Shown here one piece after another: positions 17,459-26,360 of a stretch of 64,000 nucleotides of DNA (the first letter of the stretch is position 1; each line of letters starts with the position of its first letter). Below the pieces are notes generated by a model that was given only the letters and a program-made list of their open reading frames with translations, made no database searches and was not told the DNA's origin. Source of the stretch: a virus. Location of the stretch: positions 1 through 64,000 of IMG/VR virus record IMGVR_UViG_3300042922_000982. One strand, written 5' to 3'. A program made the translations under genes and the position numbers.

Positions 17459-17481
17459 AGCGGGCTCCTGTGGGGGTGATG

Positions 17482-19014
17482 CTAGGTGCGGAAGGGGTAG
17501 CGGACGTCGGTGTTGTAGTTCGTCTCGACCGGGCCCATCTGCGGGCTCGGGAAGCGGTAGCCCTTGTAGGGCAGGCCGCGCGTCACCTTGAGCGTGGTGC
17601 GATAGGTGCCGTAGGCTTGCCACGAGCCGCTCACCCCCTCGATGTAGAAGTCCATGATCAAGTTGCGGCGGCGCAGGTACTGGCGGCGCAGCTTGGTGCC
17701 CACGCGGTAGCACGGGTTCCCCTGCACCACGATCGTGCCCGAGCGGAAATCGGCCGACGGCGCGAACCAGCGGTAGAGCCTGAGCGTCAGGAGCGCCGTG
17801 TACGCCTGAATGTCCATCATGTTCTTGCCGTCGTTGTAGGTGGGGATGATCTTGGAGGGCACCACGAGCGGCCGGTAGCCGAAGCGGGCGGCCGAGGCCG
17901 CGTCGTAGTAGCCCACGCCGCCGATCACCTTGTTCGTCAGGGGATCGCGGGCGCCGAAGGCGGTCGGCTGGGCGTAAAAGATGTTGTAAATGGTCGGCTC
18001 GCCGCCGATGCTCGCCTGGTGAATGACGTCGTCGGTGATCACGAACATGGGCAGGGCGTCCCAGTCCTCCTTGTCGAACGGCGTATTGCGCAAGATGATC
18101 GTCGGCTTGGCGCCGTCGAACAGGTCGACCGTGCCGGTGTTGTCCTCTTCGCGCTCGCGCACCATCGAGGCCATGAAGCTCGGATCGTTCTCCAGCGTGT
18201 CGACGTAGAACTCGCACCATGTATCCTCGGCGAGGTCCTTGAGGTAGCCGTACAGGTTGGTCTCCTCGTTCATGAAGGTGTGCCCGGCCGGAATGGTGCC
18301 GAGCGTCTTGCCGAGCTTGTAGCCGAGCGCCTTCTGCACAGGCGATCGCACGCCCTCGGCGCGCTGGTAGCTCAAGCTCGTCACCTTGTAGAACATCTCC
18401 TCGAGGACCAGCTTGGTGATGAACGCCTTGCTCTTGCCCGCGATCACCTCGGGCAGGTGCTTCCAGCCCTTGAGCGCGAAGGCGGCCAGGTTGGCGTCCG
18501 GGTAGTCCTTGAACCAGTAGATTTGGGCGTTGAGCAGCATCTTGCCCATGTCAAAGCCCGTGATCGTGACGGTGTGCGGGATGCCCTGCCCGCCCGACAC
18601 CGGCGACTCGTGCTCGGTGGGGGCGGCGCCCACCACGCCCACCATGGCGCAGCGCAGCCGATCGCCCCGGCGGAAGCTGATCACCACCATGTCCATCGGG
18701 GCGATCACGTCGGCGAGCCACTGGCCCGCGAGCGGCCCCTCTTGGATCGGGCGGTTGATCAGCGTCATGCTCCACGACCCGGTCGGGTTGCCCAGGTCCT
18801 TGTCGTAGGAAATGTCGAGGATGTCGCCCCAGAGCGGCTTGTCCCCCGATTGCCCCGACACGCCGTTGACGGTGAAGAGGCTGCCGCTGGAGTAGAACTT
18901 GACGCGCGCGGGCACCGGGCCGCCCATGGTGTTGTGGAGCGGCACGTCCTCGCGGTAGCCGGTGTGGCCCGCGATCGGCGTGGTGGGGCTTGGCAGCTGG
19001 GGCAGCTCGGACAT
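17482..19014 (-). CDS. Baseplate hub protein
   Basis: A 510-residue protein between the tape measure and spike, the usual place of the gp27/gpD-type hub. It contains a strand-rich start, a GFDMGKMLLNAQIYWF segment and a C-terminal beta domain with VQGNPCYRVGTKLRRQYL. The hub trimer would receive the spike and the tape measure end. The assignment is by order and general architecture. Confidence 0.7.
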   Translation of the reverse strand: MSELPQLPSPTTPIAGHTGYREDVPLHNTMGGPVPARVKFYSSGSLFTVNGVSGQSGDKPLWGDILDISYDKDLGNPTGSWSMTLINRPIQEGPLAGQWLADVIAPMDMVVISFRRGDRLRCAMVGVVGAAPTEHESPVSGGQGIPHTVTITGFDMGKMLLNAQIYWFKDYPDANLAAFALKGWKHLPEVIAGKSKAFITKLVLEEMFYKVTSLSYQRAEGVRSPVQKALGYKLGKTLGTIPAGHTFMNEETNLYGYLKDLAEDTWCEFYVDTLENDPSFMASMVREREEDNTGTVDLFDGAKPTIILRNTPFDKEDWDALPMFVITDDVIHQASIGGEPTIYNIFYAQPTAFGARDPLTNKVIGGVGYYDAASAARFGYRPLVVPSKIIPTYNDGKNMMDIQAYTALLTLRLYRWFAPSADFRSGTIVVQGNPCYRVGTKLRRQYLRRRNLIMDFYIEGVSGSWQAYGTYRTTLKVTRGLPYKGYRFPSPQMGPVETNYNTDVRYPFRT

Positions 19015-19023
19015 GGACTCTCC

Positions 19024-21822
19024 TTAACCGGCCGTGTGCGTGGCGACGTACTGCGCCTGGGCCATCTCGTACGCCTCGGCCGCCGCACCCCGCAGCGATC
19101 GCCGCATGGTCTCGGGGTCGTTGGTGACGATCGTGACGTGCTGCGCCACCGACACCGCCCCCGCGCTGACGGTCGCCGGGGCGCCCTTGGGGGCGGGCGC
19201 CCCCCAGCCGTCGTCGGCGCTCGCGCCGTTGGGATTGAACTTGATGGTGGGCGCCTGGTTGCGCAGGCTTTCGGGCAGGCTCTCCGGCTTGACCGCGCGC
19301 AGCAGATCGTCCGAGACGATCGCGTTGGACAGGCCGAAGTAGCCGCGCGCGTTGACGAGCTTGCCGTTCTTTTTCGCCTGCCAGTGCAGGTGCGGCCCGC
19401 TGGAGCTGCCGCCGGTCTTGACGCCGCCGTACTTCTGCCCCGACCCGACGATCGTGCCGGGGTCGAGCTTCTGCCCCTTGCGGAACGGCAGCGCCATCGA
19501 CATGTGCATCGTCTGGAACGTGACGCCCGTCGGCTCGCCGGTCTTGGGGTCCAGCTCCGCGAAGTTCATATAGAGCCCGCCCTCCCCGCCCTCCGAGGTG
19601 CCGAGGAACTTGGCGGGCTTGGATCCGATCGTGACGAATTGGCCCGGCTGGTAGTGCCCACGTCCGTTGATGTCGATCAGGTTGGGATTGCCGTCGTGGT
19701 GGACGTGCTTGGGCGCGCCGTTCGGGTGGTAGCCGCCGTCTTGCGCGGCCACCGCCGCCGCCGCCCGCTTGATCGGGTCGGGGCTGTTGCCGTTGATCGC
19801 CCGGTCCGAGCGGTAGATCAGACCCTGGCGCTCGAACTCTTGGAACGCGCGCGTCTGCACCTCGGCCGCGCCGCCCCCGAGGCCGAACAGGCCGGGGTTG
19901 CTCGGCTGGGTCGAGGTGTCGACCTCGGTGTAGCCGCCGCCGCCGCCCATGATGCCCTGCGCCTTGCGCTTGCGGTACGCCTCGCGCTGGGCGGGCGTGC
20001 GCATCTTGTCGGCCATGGCGCGCAGGGCCTGGGCTTGCAGCGGGTTGCCGCCGTTCTCGGCCGCCTGCGCCTGCTGCTCAAGCCCCGCCGCCGCCGGGTT
20101 GTCGAGCATCTCCTGCACCTGCCCGAGCTTGCCGACCAGGCCCATCAATTGGCCGCCGATGGTGCCCAGATTGCCCATGAAGCCCTGGATGTGCGAGAAG
20201 ATGCTGCCCACGCCCGGCATGATCTTGTCGACGAAGAAGTTGGCGAACTTCAGGGTCCACTCCTGGATCGACTTGAACATGGGGAAGAAGGTCGATCCCG
20301 CCTTGTGCCGCAGCTCTTCGGCCAGCTTGTCCACCTCGCGCACCTCGCGCGCCTTCGAGCCGTCTTGCCGCGCCATTCCGGCGCCGATCACGCCGCCGCC
20401 GACCGCCTCGTTGATCGCCTTGCGGTTGCCCCAGTCCTTGAAGCCGCCGGTGGCCTCAAAGAGCTTGCGGGTCTCGCGGAAGCCGAGCCGATCGCCGAAC
20501 GTCTTCTGAAACAGCCGCATGGCGCCCTCGCCGCCGCCGGTCAGGCCGTTCGCCTGCTCGCCGACCGCCTGCAACAGCTCGGGCGAGAGCCCGCCCTCGC
20601 GCAGCTCCATGAGCTGGTAGGGGCTCATTTTGTTGCCGAACTTGGTTAAGAGAGCCTTGTTGATCAGGGTCTCGGAAATGTCGTCGCCGCCGTTGGGCGC
20701 GATCACCTCGTTGAGCTTGCCCATCAAGGAGGCGCCGCGCTGCCCCTGGAACATGCTCTCGCCGGTGGCGTTGAGCTTGGCCTGCACGGCCAGCAGCCCC
20801 ACGCGCTCCTGATCGGTCATGTTGCCGATGCGCTCGCTCACCCCGCCGAGCACGGCGGCGGCGGCCTCGATGGCCTCGGCCGCGCGCGGCATCATCTTGC
20901 CCTGATCGATGCCTGCGGCCACCTCGCGGCTGAACCGGCGCAGATCGCCCTCCTTGAAGGCGCCCGCTTGCCCCATGCGGCCGAACATGCTGGACGTGTA
21001 GCCGCTCTCCAGGCCGAAGCCGCGCGTGAAGCGCAGGCCCGCGTCGATGTCCGGCGTGTTGATGCCGCCCGAGCGCGTGGTGCCGGACCCCATGGCGCCA
21101 GCCAGGCTTTCGGCGAAGGCTTGCGTGTCGGCCCGGCTGTAGAGCAGGCGATCGCCGACGCCGTGAATGTCGTGCGCCATGCCCGACTCGCTTCGGCCGC
21201 CCGCCAGGCGCGTCGACATATTGGCGAGGTGCACGTACTCGCCTGCGACCTCTTGCACCGCCTGGCTGATGTAGGCCACCACGCCGCCCAGGCCGATCAT
21301 GCCGCCAAGGCCGCCGAGCATCTGGCCCACGCCGCCGGTCGCGCCGCCGCCCGCCTGGGCGCGGCGGGGGTTCTGCTCGAAGTGGTGGCGATCGTCGCGG
21401 AAGTTGTCGACGCTCGAACGCGCGTGGTGGCGGCGCTGCTGAATTTGCGTCTCAAGCCGGTTGAGCGCGTCGAGCTTGCGGGTGGTCTTGTCGATTTCGC
21501 GATCGACCTGCTGGAGCCCCGTGGTGATGCCACGGGCCATCATGTCGGCTTTTTGCGTGGTGAGGGCCGCCATGCGGGTCATCTCGGTCGAGATCTTGCC
21601 CGTGACGTCGCGGCTGGTGCGCTCAAGCTCGTGGTAGGCGCGCTCGACCTGGCTGATCGAGCGGCCGAAGGCGCGATCGTCAACCGGGTTGATGTGCCCC
21701 TCGCGGTTGGCGCGCGCCATCGCCTGCTCCAGCTGGCGCATGTGGCGCTCCATCTGGGAGACGGCGGCCGTCGCGCGGCCCATATCCACGTCGGCCGCAA
21801 ACCCCAAGCGTTCGATACTCAT
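19024..21822 (-). CDS. Tape measure protein with M23 peptidase domain
   Basis: A 932-residue protein. The first 150 residues are heptad-like helices (GRATAAVSQMERHMRQLEQAM). A hydrophobic glycine-rich stretch follows near 165-185. Further helices reach about 600. Residues about 705-830 form an M23/LytM zinc-peptidase domain, with an upstream His cluster (KHVHHDG), MHMSMALPFRKGQ and GSSSGPHLHWQ, whose HxH pair binds zinc. Such domains cut peptidoglycan cross-links during DNA entry. The length would set a tail of roughly 140 nm by the usual 0.15 nm per residue rule. Start ATG with AGAGGG upstream. Confidence 0.85.
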   Translation of the reverse strand: MSIERLGFAADVDMGRATAAVSQMERHMRQLEQAMARANREGHINPVDDRAFGRSISQVERAYHELERTSRDVTGKISTEMTRMAALTTQKADMMARGITTGLQQVDREIDKTTRKLDALNRLETQIQQRRHHARSSVDNFRDDRHHFEQNPRRAQAGGGATGGVGQMLGGLGGMIGLGGVVAYISQAVQEVAGEYVHLANMSTRLAGGRSESGMAHDIHGVGDRLLYSRADTQAFAESLAGAMGSGTTRSGGINTPDIDAGLRFTRGFGLESGYTSSMFGRMGQAGAFKEGDLRRFSREVAAGIDQGKMMPRAAEAIEAAAAVLGGVSERIGNMTDQERVGLLAVQAKLNATGESMFQGQRGASLMGKLNEVIAPNGGDDISETLINKALLTKFGNKMSPYQLMELREGGLSPELLQAVGEQANGLTGGGEGAMRLFQKTFGDRLGFRETRKLFEATGGFKDWGNRKAINEAVGGGVIGAGMARQDGSKAREVREVDKLAEELRHKAGSTFFPMFKSIQEWTLKFANFFVDKIMPGVGSIFSHIQGFMGNLGTIGGQLMGLVGKLGQVQEMLDNPAAAGLEQQAQAAENGGNPLQAQALRAMADKMRTPAQREAYRKRKAQGIMGGGGGYTEVDTSTQPSNPGLFGLGGGAAEVQTRAFQEFERQGLIYRSDRAINGNSPDPIKRAAAAVAAQDGGYHPNGAPKHVHHDGNPNLIDINGRGHYQPGQFVTIGSKPAKFLGTSEGGEGGLYMNFAELDPKTGEPTGVTFQTMHMSMALPFRKGQKLDPGTIVGSGQKYGGVKTGGSSSGPHLHWQAKKNGKLVNARGYFGLSNAIVSDDLLRAVKPESLPESLRNQAPTIKFNPNGASADDGWGAPAPKGAPATVSAGAVSVAQHVTIVTNDPETMRRSLRGAAAEAYEMAQAQYVATHTAG

Positions 21823-21840
21823 GCGCCCTCTAGCCCCCTG

Positions 21841-22242
21841 TTACACCTCGTCGCCCGCCAGCAGGTCGACGACCTCAAACACCTGATCCGGCCTCGGCTT
21901 CGGGTTGCGCAGCGCCTTGAGGCGCGCGAGCGCCGCAGCCGGGTCCGCGTTGCCCTGCGCCGCCGTCGGCACGTCGGGGTCGTCGATCACGACCGGCGGG
22001 GGCGGGTTCGCCGCCGCCCTGGCCTTGGCCTCGGCGCTCTGGCGTTCGAACCACTCGTCGGCGGTCTCTTGATCGTCGGCCTCGCGGCCTTCCAATGCCC
22101 AGAATAGCTCAAGATCGAGGCGCGCCTGGGCGTAAGTGACCGCCCTGGCGCGTGGATCGTTCATGGGGATCTTGAAGGTGTGCCGCCAGACCGTCCACCA
22201 GAGGGCCTTGGTGGCCCCCAGGATGGTCGGCAGCTGCGCTTC
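21841..22242 (-). CDS. Tail assembly chaperone, frameshift extension (T part)
   Basis: This frame has no credible start of its own. The only ATG (22164) has no ribosome-binding site, and the coding frame is open well upstream of it into the previous gene. It is therefore most likely read after a +1 shift at the CTT-TGA site, giving a 310-residue G-T fusion (177 + 133). The T part begins EAQLPTILGATKALWW and ends in an acidic tail. In tailed phages the fused product binds the tape measure and recruits tube subunits; its position just upstream of the tape measure fits. Confidence 0.75.
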   Translation of the reverse strand, partial: EAQLPTILGATKALWWTVWRHTFKIPMNDPRARAVTYAQARLDLELFWALEGREADDQETADEWFERQSAEAKARAAANPPPPVVIDDPDVPTAAQGNADPAAALARLKALRNPKPRPDQVFEVVDLLAGDEV

Positions 22243-22252
22243 AAAGTCCTTC
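22239..22252 (-). other. Probable +1 frameshift site (CTT-TGA)
   Basis: On the minus strand the end of the chaperone gene reads GAA GGA CTT TGA A. AAGGA is Shine-Dalgarno-like and sits immediately before CTT-TGA. Sliding the Leu tRNA from CTT to TTT enters the +1 frame, which continues for 133 codons. Bacterial prfB uses the same CTT-TGA slip with a Shine-Dalgarno-like stimulator three bases further upstream. A -2 slip would reach the same frame. Confidence 0.65.
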
Positions 22253-22774
22253 GCGAAATCGATCGCTCCAGCGCGTGTACCAGAATTGGATCAGCAGGAT
22301 CACGCTGCGGTCCTTGATCGTGGTCAAGTTGAACCAATCGGGCTTTTCCTCGAGCATGATCTCGGCGATCGCGGTGCCCTCAAGCAAGGCGGCCAGGCTG
22401 GATCGGACCAGCGTGCCCTGCGAGAGCTGCTCGTAGCGCACCTGCAACTGAAGCTCGTCGTAGAAGCCGGGCTGGCGCACCTTGAAGGTGCCCGCGTGCT
22501 CAGCGTACCACTCGTCGCTGAAGCGCATCTGCTGGCGTTCGACCGGCAGCAAGACCTCGCCCGTGTCCGGGTGCAAGACGGCCTGACGGGTGCCGTTCCA
22601 GGCGTCGACCGCCTGCTTGAGCGTGAAGGTGTCGGTGAAGTCGCTGCCCATGAACACCTTGGCCATCACGGAGGTGGCTTCAGGCGTCAGCACGGGGGTC
22701 TCGGGGGCGGCGTCCTCGGCCTTGTCGGGGGCGGCCGGGGGCGTCTGCGCGGTGCGGTTGGCGTTGGGGTCCAT
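22241..22774 (-). CDS. Tail assembly chaperone (G part)
   Basis: A 177-residue protein between the tail tube and tape measure genes, the canonical position of the G protein. The N-terminus is low-complexity and acidic (KAEDAAPETPV). The remainder is mostly helical and ends FWYTRWSDRFREGL at a TGA. Most ribosomes would stop here; a fraction would shift +1 to make the 310-residue G-T fusion. AAGGAGA precedes the ATG. No sequence family is clear; the call is from position plus the overlapping reading frames. Confidence 0.8.
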   Translation of the reverse strand: MDPNANRTAQTPPAAPDKAEDAAPETPVLTPEATSVMAKVFMGSDFTDTFTLKQAVDAWNGTRQAVLHPDTGEVLLPVERQQMRFSDEWYAEHAGTFKVRQPGFYDELQLQVRYEQLSQGTLVRSSLAALLEGTAIAEIMLEEKPDWFNLTTIKDRSVILLIQFWYTRWSDRFREGL

Positions 22775-22816
22775 GGGGTCTCCTTGGGGATCGGTGATGG
22801 CGTTAAAGAGGGGCTT

Positions 22817-22862
22817 GCCCTCCGGGGCGGCCGTCGGCGCTAACCGGGCCGCCCTGGAGGGC
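22817..22862 (-). terminator. Strong hairpin after tail tube gene
   Basis: Long G/C arms (GCCCTCC-AGGGCGGCC against GGCCGCCCC-GGAGGGC) enclose a 14-base loop, starting 9 bases past the tube stop. The following CCCCTCTTT is only weakly U-rich. It probably attenuates transcription or protects the 3' end of the abundant sheath-tube message. Confidence 0.6.
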
Positions 22863-22870
22863 CGTCAAGC

Positions 22871-23362
22871 CTACTGGGTAATGGCCGGGGCCGACGGGGT
22901 CAGACCCGTCTGCGCCGGGGCCTGCTCGGCGCCCGTGGCGCCGCCCTTCGAGGCCGTGCGGAAGAACATGGTGGCGTTCTCGCCGCAGATCTCGCCCTGG
23001 CGGATCGTCTCGCGGTAACGCTGGATCACGCAGTCCTCGTAATTGCGCAGCGTCAGGCCGTTCTCGTCGTGGAGGGTCACTTCGAGCACTTCGAGGTCCA
23101 GGATCTCCTTGCCCAGGGCGGCGACGCCCAGGTTGACGAGATCCTGCTCGCGGATCATGAAGGTGTCGAGCGTGAGCGTGCCGTTGAACTTCAAGAACAC
23201 ATGCTCAGCCGCCTCGTAGTCGCCCACGCCGTGGACGGCCTGCGTGCCGAAGTCGTGATCGGCGTCGAAGGACTGGGCGCGGCCGGAACCGATCTCCGTG
23301 CCCGCCAGGTAGATTTTCGCTTGAAGGTGCGAGCGCACCTTCTGAGTGGTACGGGATGCCAT
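22871..23362 (-). CDS. Tail tube protein
   Basis: A 163-residue protein directly after the sheath gene, the invariant order for contractile tails. It is strand-rich with FNGTLTLDTFMIREQDL and DLEVLEVTLHDENG segments typical of tube monomers. The last 25 residues are low-complexity (GATGAEQAPAQTG). Start ATG with GAGGAGAG upstream. The size and position make the assignment firm even without a search. Confidence 0.85.
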   Translation of the reverse strand: MASRTTQKVRSHLQAKIYLAGTEIGSGRAQSFDADHDFGTQAVHGVGDYEAAEHVFLKFNGTLTLDTFMIREQDLVNLGVAALGKEILDLEVLEVTLHDENGLTLRNYEDCVIQRYRETIRQGEICGENATMFFRTASKGGATGAEQAPAQTGLTPSAPAITQ

Positions 23363-23388
23363 TGTTTAACTCTCCTCCTGGCCTCAGC

Positions 23389-25182
23389 CTACGCCGCCAC
23401 GCCCTGGACAGCGGCCCAGTGCGCGGTGATGGTGATGTAGTTCCCCGGCTCGGCGATGGACGCCTCGAACTCGACGCTGTAGGTGCGGTTCGAGAAGGTG
23501 ACCTTCACGTTGCGGAAGGGCTTGACCGCCTTGCCGTCCTTCAGGCCGCCGACCAGCATGCCTTCCTTGGCCGCCAGGTCGAGCATCTTCTCGACGTCGC
23601 GCTTGATCTGACCGAGGCGGATGTTCATCTCGCTGGTGGGCGGGATGCCGACGTACTTCTCCTCGAGCAGCTCCTCCATGTTGGTCAGAATGGTGTCCGA
23701 CACATGCAGCACCGACGGCTCGGAGGCCAGGGTGTTGGTGGTGCGGATTTGGGCCAGCTGGCCGATGCCGATGCGGAAGCCCTTCTTCGTCTTGGCGACG
23801 TAGGAGGCCGCCGCGCTGATCACCTCTTCCTTCTGGGTCGGGTCGTAGTCGCCCTCCAGGCCCTTGATCAGCACGTACTTGCCGGTCAGCGAGTCCTGCG
23901 GCTTGCCGCCCGCCTTGATGCCCGCCATCGCGGCGGCAAGCAGCCAGGAGGGGAAGAGCTTCTCGGCGCCCTTGTCCTCGACCTTGATGCCGGGGGTGGC
24001 CATCAAGACGCGCTCGCTGTTGAGCTTGAAGATGCGCTCGGCGAGCGCCGTGATGTCGGTCGAGCCGTCGGGGTTGAACACGACCTCGCCGAGCGCGTGG
24101 CCGAAGTAGGCCGTGCGGCGCATCTTGATCTTGATGTCGCTCATGGCCAGGCAGTGCTCCAGGGCCGCGCCCTGCACCAGGTCGTCGTCGGTGCACGGGA
24201 CCAGGAAGTAGCCGGGCTCGGCGGCCAGCTTGGCGAAGGCGGCCTTGTAGTCGTCGAGCGTGGCCGTGCCCTCGGCGCCGCCCGAGAGGAACGTGGGGGC
24301 CGTCACGGCCACCGGGGCCACGTTGCTCTTGAACTCGGCGACCGCGCAGACCGCAAAGCGGTTGATGAACTCGACGCAGGCGCCGTTGATCGCCGTGAGC
24401 TTGGCGGCCGTCGCCGTGAGCGCCACCGGGGTGCCGATCGGGTCGAGCCACTCGCTCTTCATCTGGGCCGCGCCCAGGACCTTCACGTTGAAGCCGGTCT
24501 GGCTCTGCAACAGGTCGGCCAGTTTCTCGATGGTGTCCACGGCGGGATCCGTGAGGTCCACCTGGAACGAGGTCGAGCCGTCGGTCGCGCCGGTCACGCT
24601 CACCGTCAAGGTCGGCACGGTCGCAACCAGGCCCACGTCGATGGTGCAGGCCGAGCCGTTGCCGGTGTAGGCGATGGCGAGCACGTTGCCCAGGTCGGTC
24701 GAGATCTGATCGACCTTGTCCGAGATCTTCTTGATCACGACGCGGCGCAGATCGGGGTCATCCTTGCCCGCCAGGATGCCGACCTGGGTGCCGACGCCGT
24801 GCTTGCCCCAGTCGCGGTCGAACACGTCGAACGCCTCGGCCGGGGTGCCCGCCGTATCGAGGAACGTGAGCTTCGCGCGCGTGGCCTGGTTGACCCGCAA
24901 GGCGATGATCACGTCCGCGCCCTTCGACTCGGGGCTCGGCGTCCAGGCGGCACGGGCCGCCGCGTGCAGCGGGCCGCCGCGCAGAACCTTGAGCGCGCGC
25001 TCCTTCGAGCCCGCCGAGAAATACAGCGGCTTGTTCGGCTCGCCGCCCTCGCTGGTGCCGACCAGCATGACCACGTTCAACGCGCCGATGCGAATTTCCA
25101 CCATCTCGGACGCGTCGCCGAAGCCGTACGCGCCCGGAATCAGGATGGTGCGCCCGGCAAAAGTGATGCCCTTGGTAGCCAC
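23389..25182 (-). CDS. Tail sheath protein
   Basis: A 597-residue protein. The N-terminal domain contains GALNVVMLVGTSEGGEPN. A variable insertion lies around 190-330. The C-terminal sheath domain carries FRIGIGQLAQIRTTNT, then a helix-strand end (KVTFSNRTYSVEFEASIAEPGNYITITAHW), as in phage contractile sheaths. The start is GTG at 25182 with GAGGAGG upstream. With the tube it should be among the most abundant late products. Confidence 0.9.
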   Translation of the reverse strand: MATKGITFAGRTILIPGAYGFGDASEMVEIRIGALNVVMLVGTSEGGEPNKPLYFSAGSKERALKVLRGGPLHAAARAAWTPSPESKGADVIIALRVNQATRAKLTFLDTAGTPAEAFDVFDRDWGKHGVGTQVGILAGKDDPDLRRVVIKKISDKVDQISTDLGNVLAIAYTGNGSACTIDVGLVATVPTLTVSVTGATDGSTSFQVDLTDPAVDTIEKLADLLQSQTGFNVKVLGAAQMKSEWLDPIGTPVALTATAAKLTAINGACVEFINRFAVCAVAEFKSNVAPVAVTAPTFLSGGAEGTATLDDYKAAFAKLAAEPGYFLVPCTDDDLVQGAALEHCLAMSDIKIKMRRTAYFGHALGEVVFNPDGSTDITALAERIFKLNSERVLMATPGIKVEDKGAEKLFPSWLLAAAMAGIKAGGKPQDSLTGKYVLIKGLEGDYDPTQKEEVISAAASYVAKTKKGFRIGIGQLAQIRTTNTLASEPSVLHVSDTILTNMEELLEEKYVGIPPTSEMNIRLGQIKRDVEKMLDLAAKEGMLVGGLKDGKAVKPFRNVKVTFSNRTYSVEFEASIAEPGNYITITAHWAAVQGVAA

Positions 25183-25215
25183 ATTAACCTCCTCTGTTTG
25201 TGGGACCGATCCCGC

Positions 25216-25761
25216 TTATTGCAGGACCCAGGTCCCCGTAACCGTGACATCCTCGGCCGGATCGCCCAGCGGCGTGACCTCGGTGATCGGGGAGACCCCC
25301 GAAATTTCAAAGGTGTACATGAAAATGTCGTTCGGCGCGTCCTTGTCGAAGTCCTGGCTATCGCCCTGCTCGCTAAGCTGGCTCTTGTGCAGATCCTTCG
25401 CGTCGGACAGCGCCTTGCGCACCCGCCACAGCACCTTGCGGACCGCTCTTTTGATGAGGTCCCTATCGTCGGGGGTCAGCGCCCAAACGGTCACCTCCAC
25501 GGACTGGCGGTAGTAGGCACCCTCGACGGTGTACCATTTGCCGTCGTCCGTATCCTGGACGGTCTCGGTGAATTGCTCGCCGATCGTCTCGCTGTCCAGG
25601 CCGCCGCTTGCTTGCGTCACCGAGATGCATGGTAGCAAAGAAGGGAGCGTCGGATACGCGTTTCGGACTTCGAAATTTTGTCCGCCGACCTTGGGGAGCA
25701 GCACGCGGAGCGCCGCGATAATCTCCATTTTCAGGTCGAGGTCCTTCGGCGGCAGCGCCAT
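25216..25761 (-). CDS. Tail terminator / neck protein
   Basis: A 181-residue protein just upstream of the sheath. The N-terminal helix (KDLDLKMEIIAALRVLLPKV) and the later QSVEVTVWALTPDDRDLIKRAVRKVL helix-strand arrangement fit proteins that cap the tail tube and join it to the neck. The assignment is by position and shape. It shares codon style with its neighbours. Confidence 0.6.
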   Translation of the reverse strand: MALPPKDLDLKMEIIAALRVLLPKVGGQNFEVRNAYPTLPSLLPCISVTQASGGLDSETIGEQFTETVQDTDDGKWYTVEGAYYRQSVEVTVWALTPDDRDLIKRAVRKVLWRVRKALSDAKDLHKSQLSEQGDSQDFDKDAPNDIFMYTFEISGVSPITEVTPLGDPAEDVTVTGTWVLQ

Positions 25762-25763
25762 TC

Positions 25764-26357
25764 CTACACCCCCATGTCCTTCTTGAGCGCCTCACGCAGC
25801 ACGCGCGACGCCTTGTCCCTCATCTTCTCGTTGGTGTACTTGTCGAGCCGCATGGGCGCGATGCCGGGGTGAATCCAGCCCTTCGAGCGGCTCGTCACGA
25901 TGCGGAACACGCGCGCCGCGAAGCGGTGCTTGCTCGTCGGAATGGCCACGATCAGGTACTTGATGCCCCGGCGGCTGATCTTGGCCTTGGGGCTGTTGAG
26001 CAGCCCCGGTTTCATGTCGTAGGGCTTGATGCCGTCGCGCAGGAACTTGTAATACTTGATCTTGATCTCGATGCCGCCCTTGAGCTTGGAGCCCTGAAAG
26101 GGGTAGCGCAGACCGCCGAGGATCGAGCCGTGCAGGCCGCCGGTGATGCGGTGAATGACGAACTGGCCGCCCGACCACGACACGCGGTTGCCCTGCACCG
26201 CGCGCAACATGACCTTTTGAGACTCGCGCGTCAGCCGCTCGACCGCCTTCGCCGTGTGCGGGTAGGCGTCCGCGTTGCGCAGCTGGCTAAGCCTGCGGGC
26301 GTTTTTCATGACGCCCTCGCGGCCGGTCGCCTTCAGCTTGATGACGATCTCGGCCAT
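25764..26357 (-). CDS. HK97 gp10-like neck protein
   Basis: A 197-residue, strongly basic protein. The start (EIVIKLKATGREGVMKNARRLS) and the amphipathic helix with KAVERLTRESQKVM match the gp10-type tail-completion proteins. It lies two bases before the tail terminator gene. A role in closing the tail end of the neck is expected from this family. Confidence 0.65.
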   Translation of the reverse strand: MAEIVIKLKATGREGVMKNARRLSQLRNADAYPHTAKAVERLTRESQKVMLRAVQGNRVSWSGGQFVIHRITGGLHGSILGGLRYPFQGSKLKGGIEIKIKYYKFLRDGIKPYDMKPGLLNSPKAKISRRGIKYLIVAIPTSKHRFAARVFRIVTSRSKGWIHPGIAPMRLDKYTNEKMRDKASRVLREALKKDMGV

Positions 26358-26360
26358 GGG

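Noticed and set aside
17380-20649. A 1089-codon open frame on the plus strand opposite the hub and tape measure genes
   Set aside because: It is Arg/His/Gly-rich with no ribosome-binding site and no motifs; long antisense frames are expected in DNA with strongly GC-biased third positions. The minus-strand frames show clear families.
21841-22164. Independent gene starting at ATG 22164
   Set aside because: No ribosome-binding site, and its frame is open upstream to the CTT-TGA site; a frameshift product explains it better.
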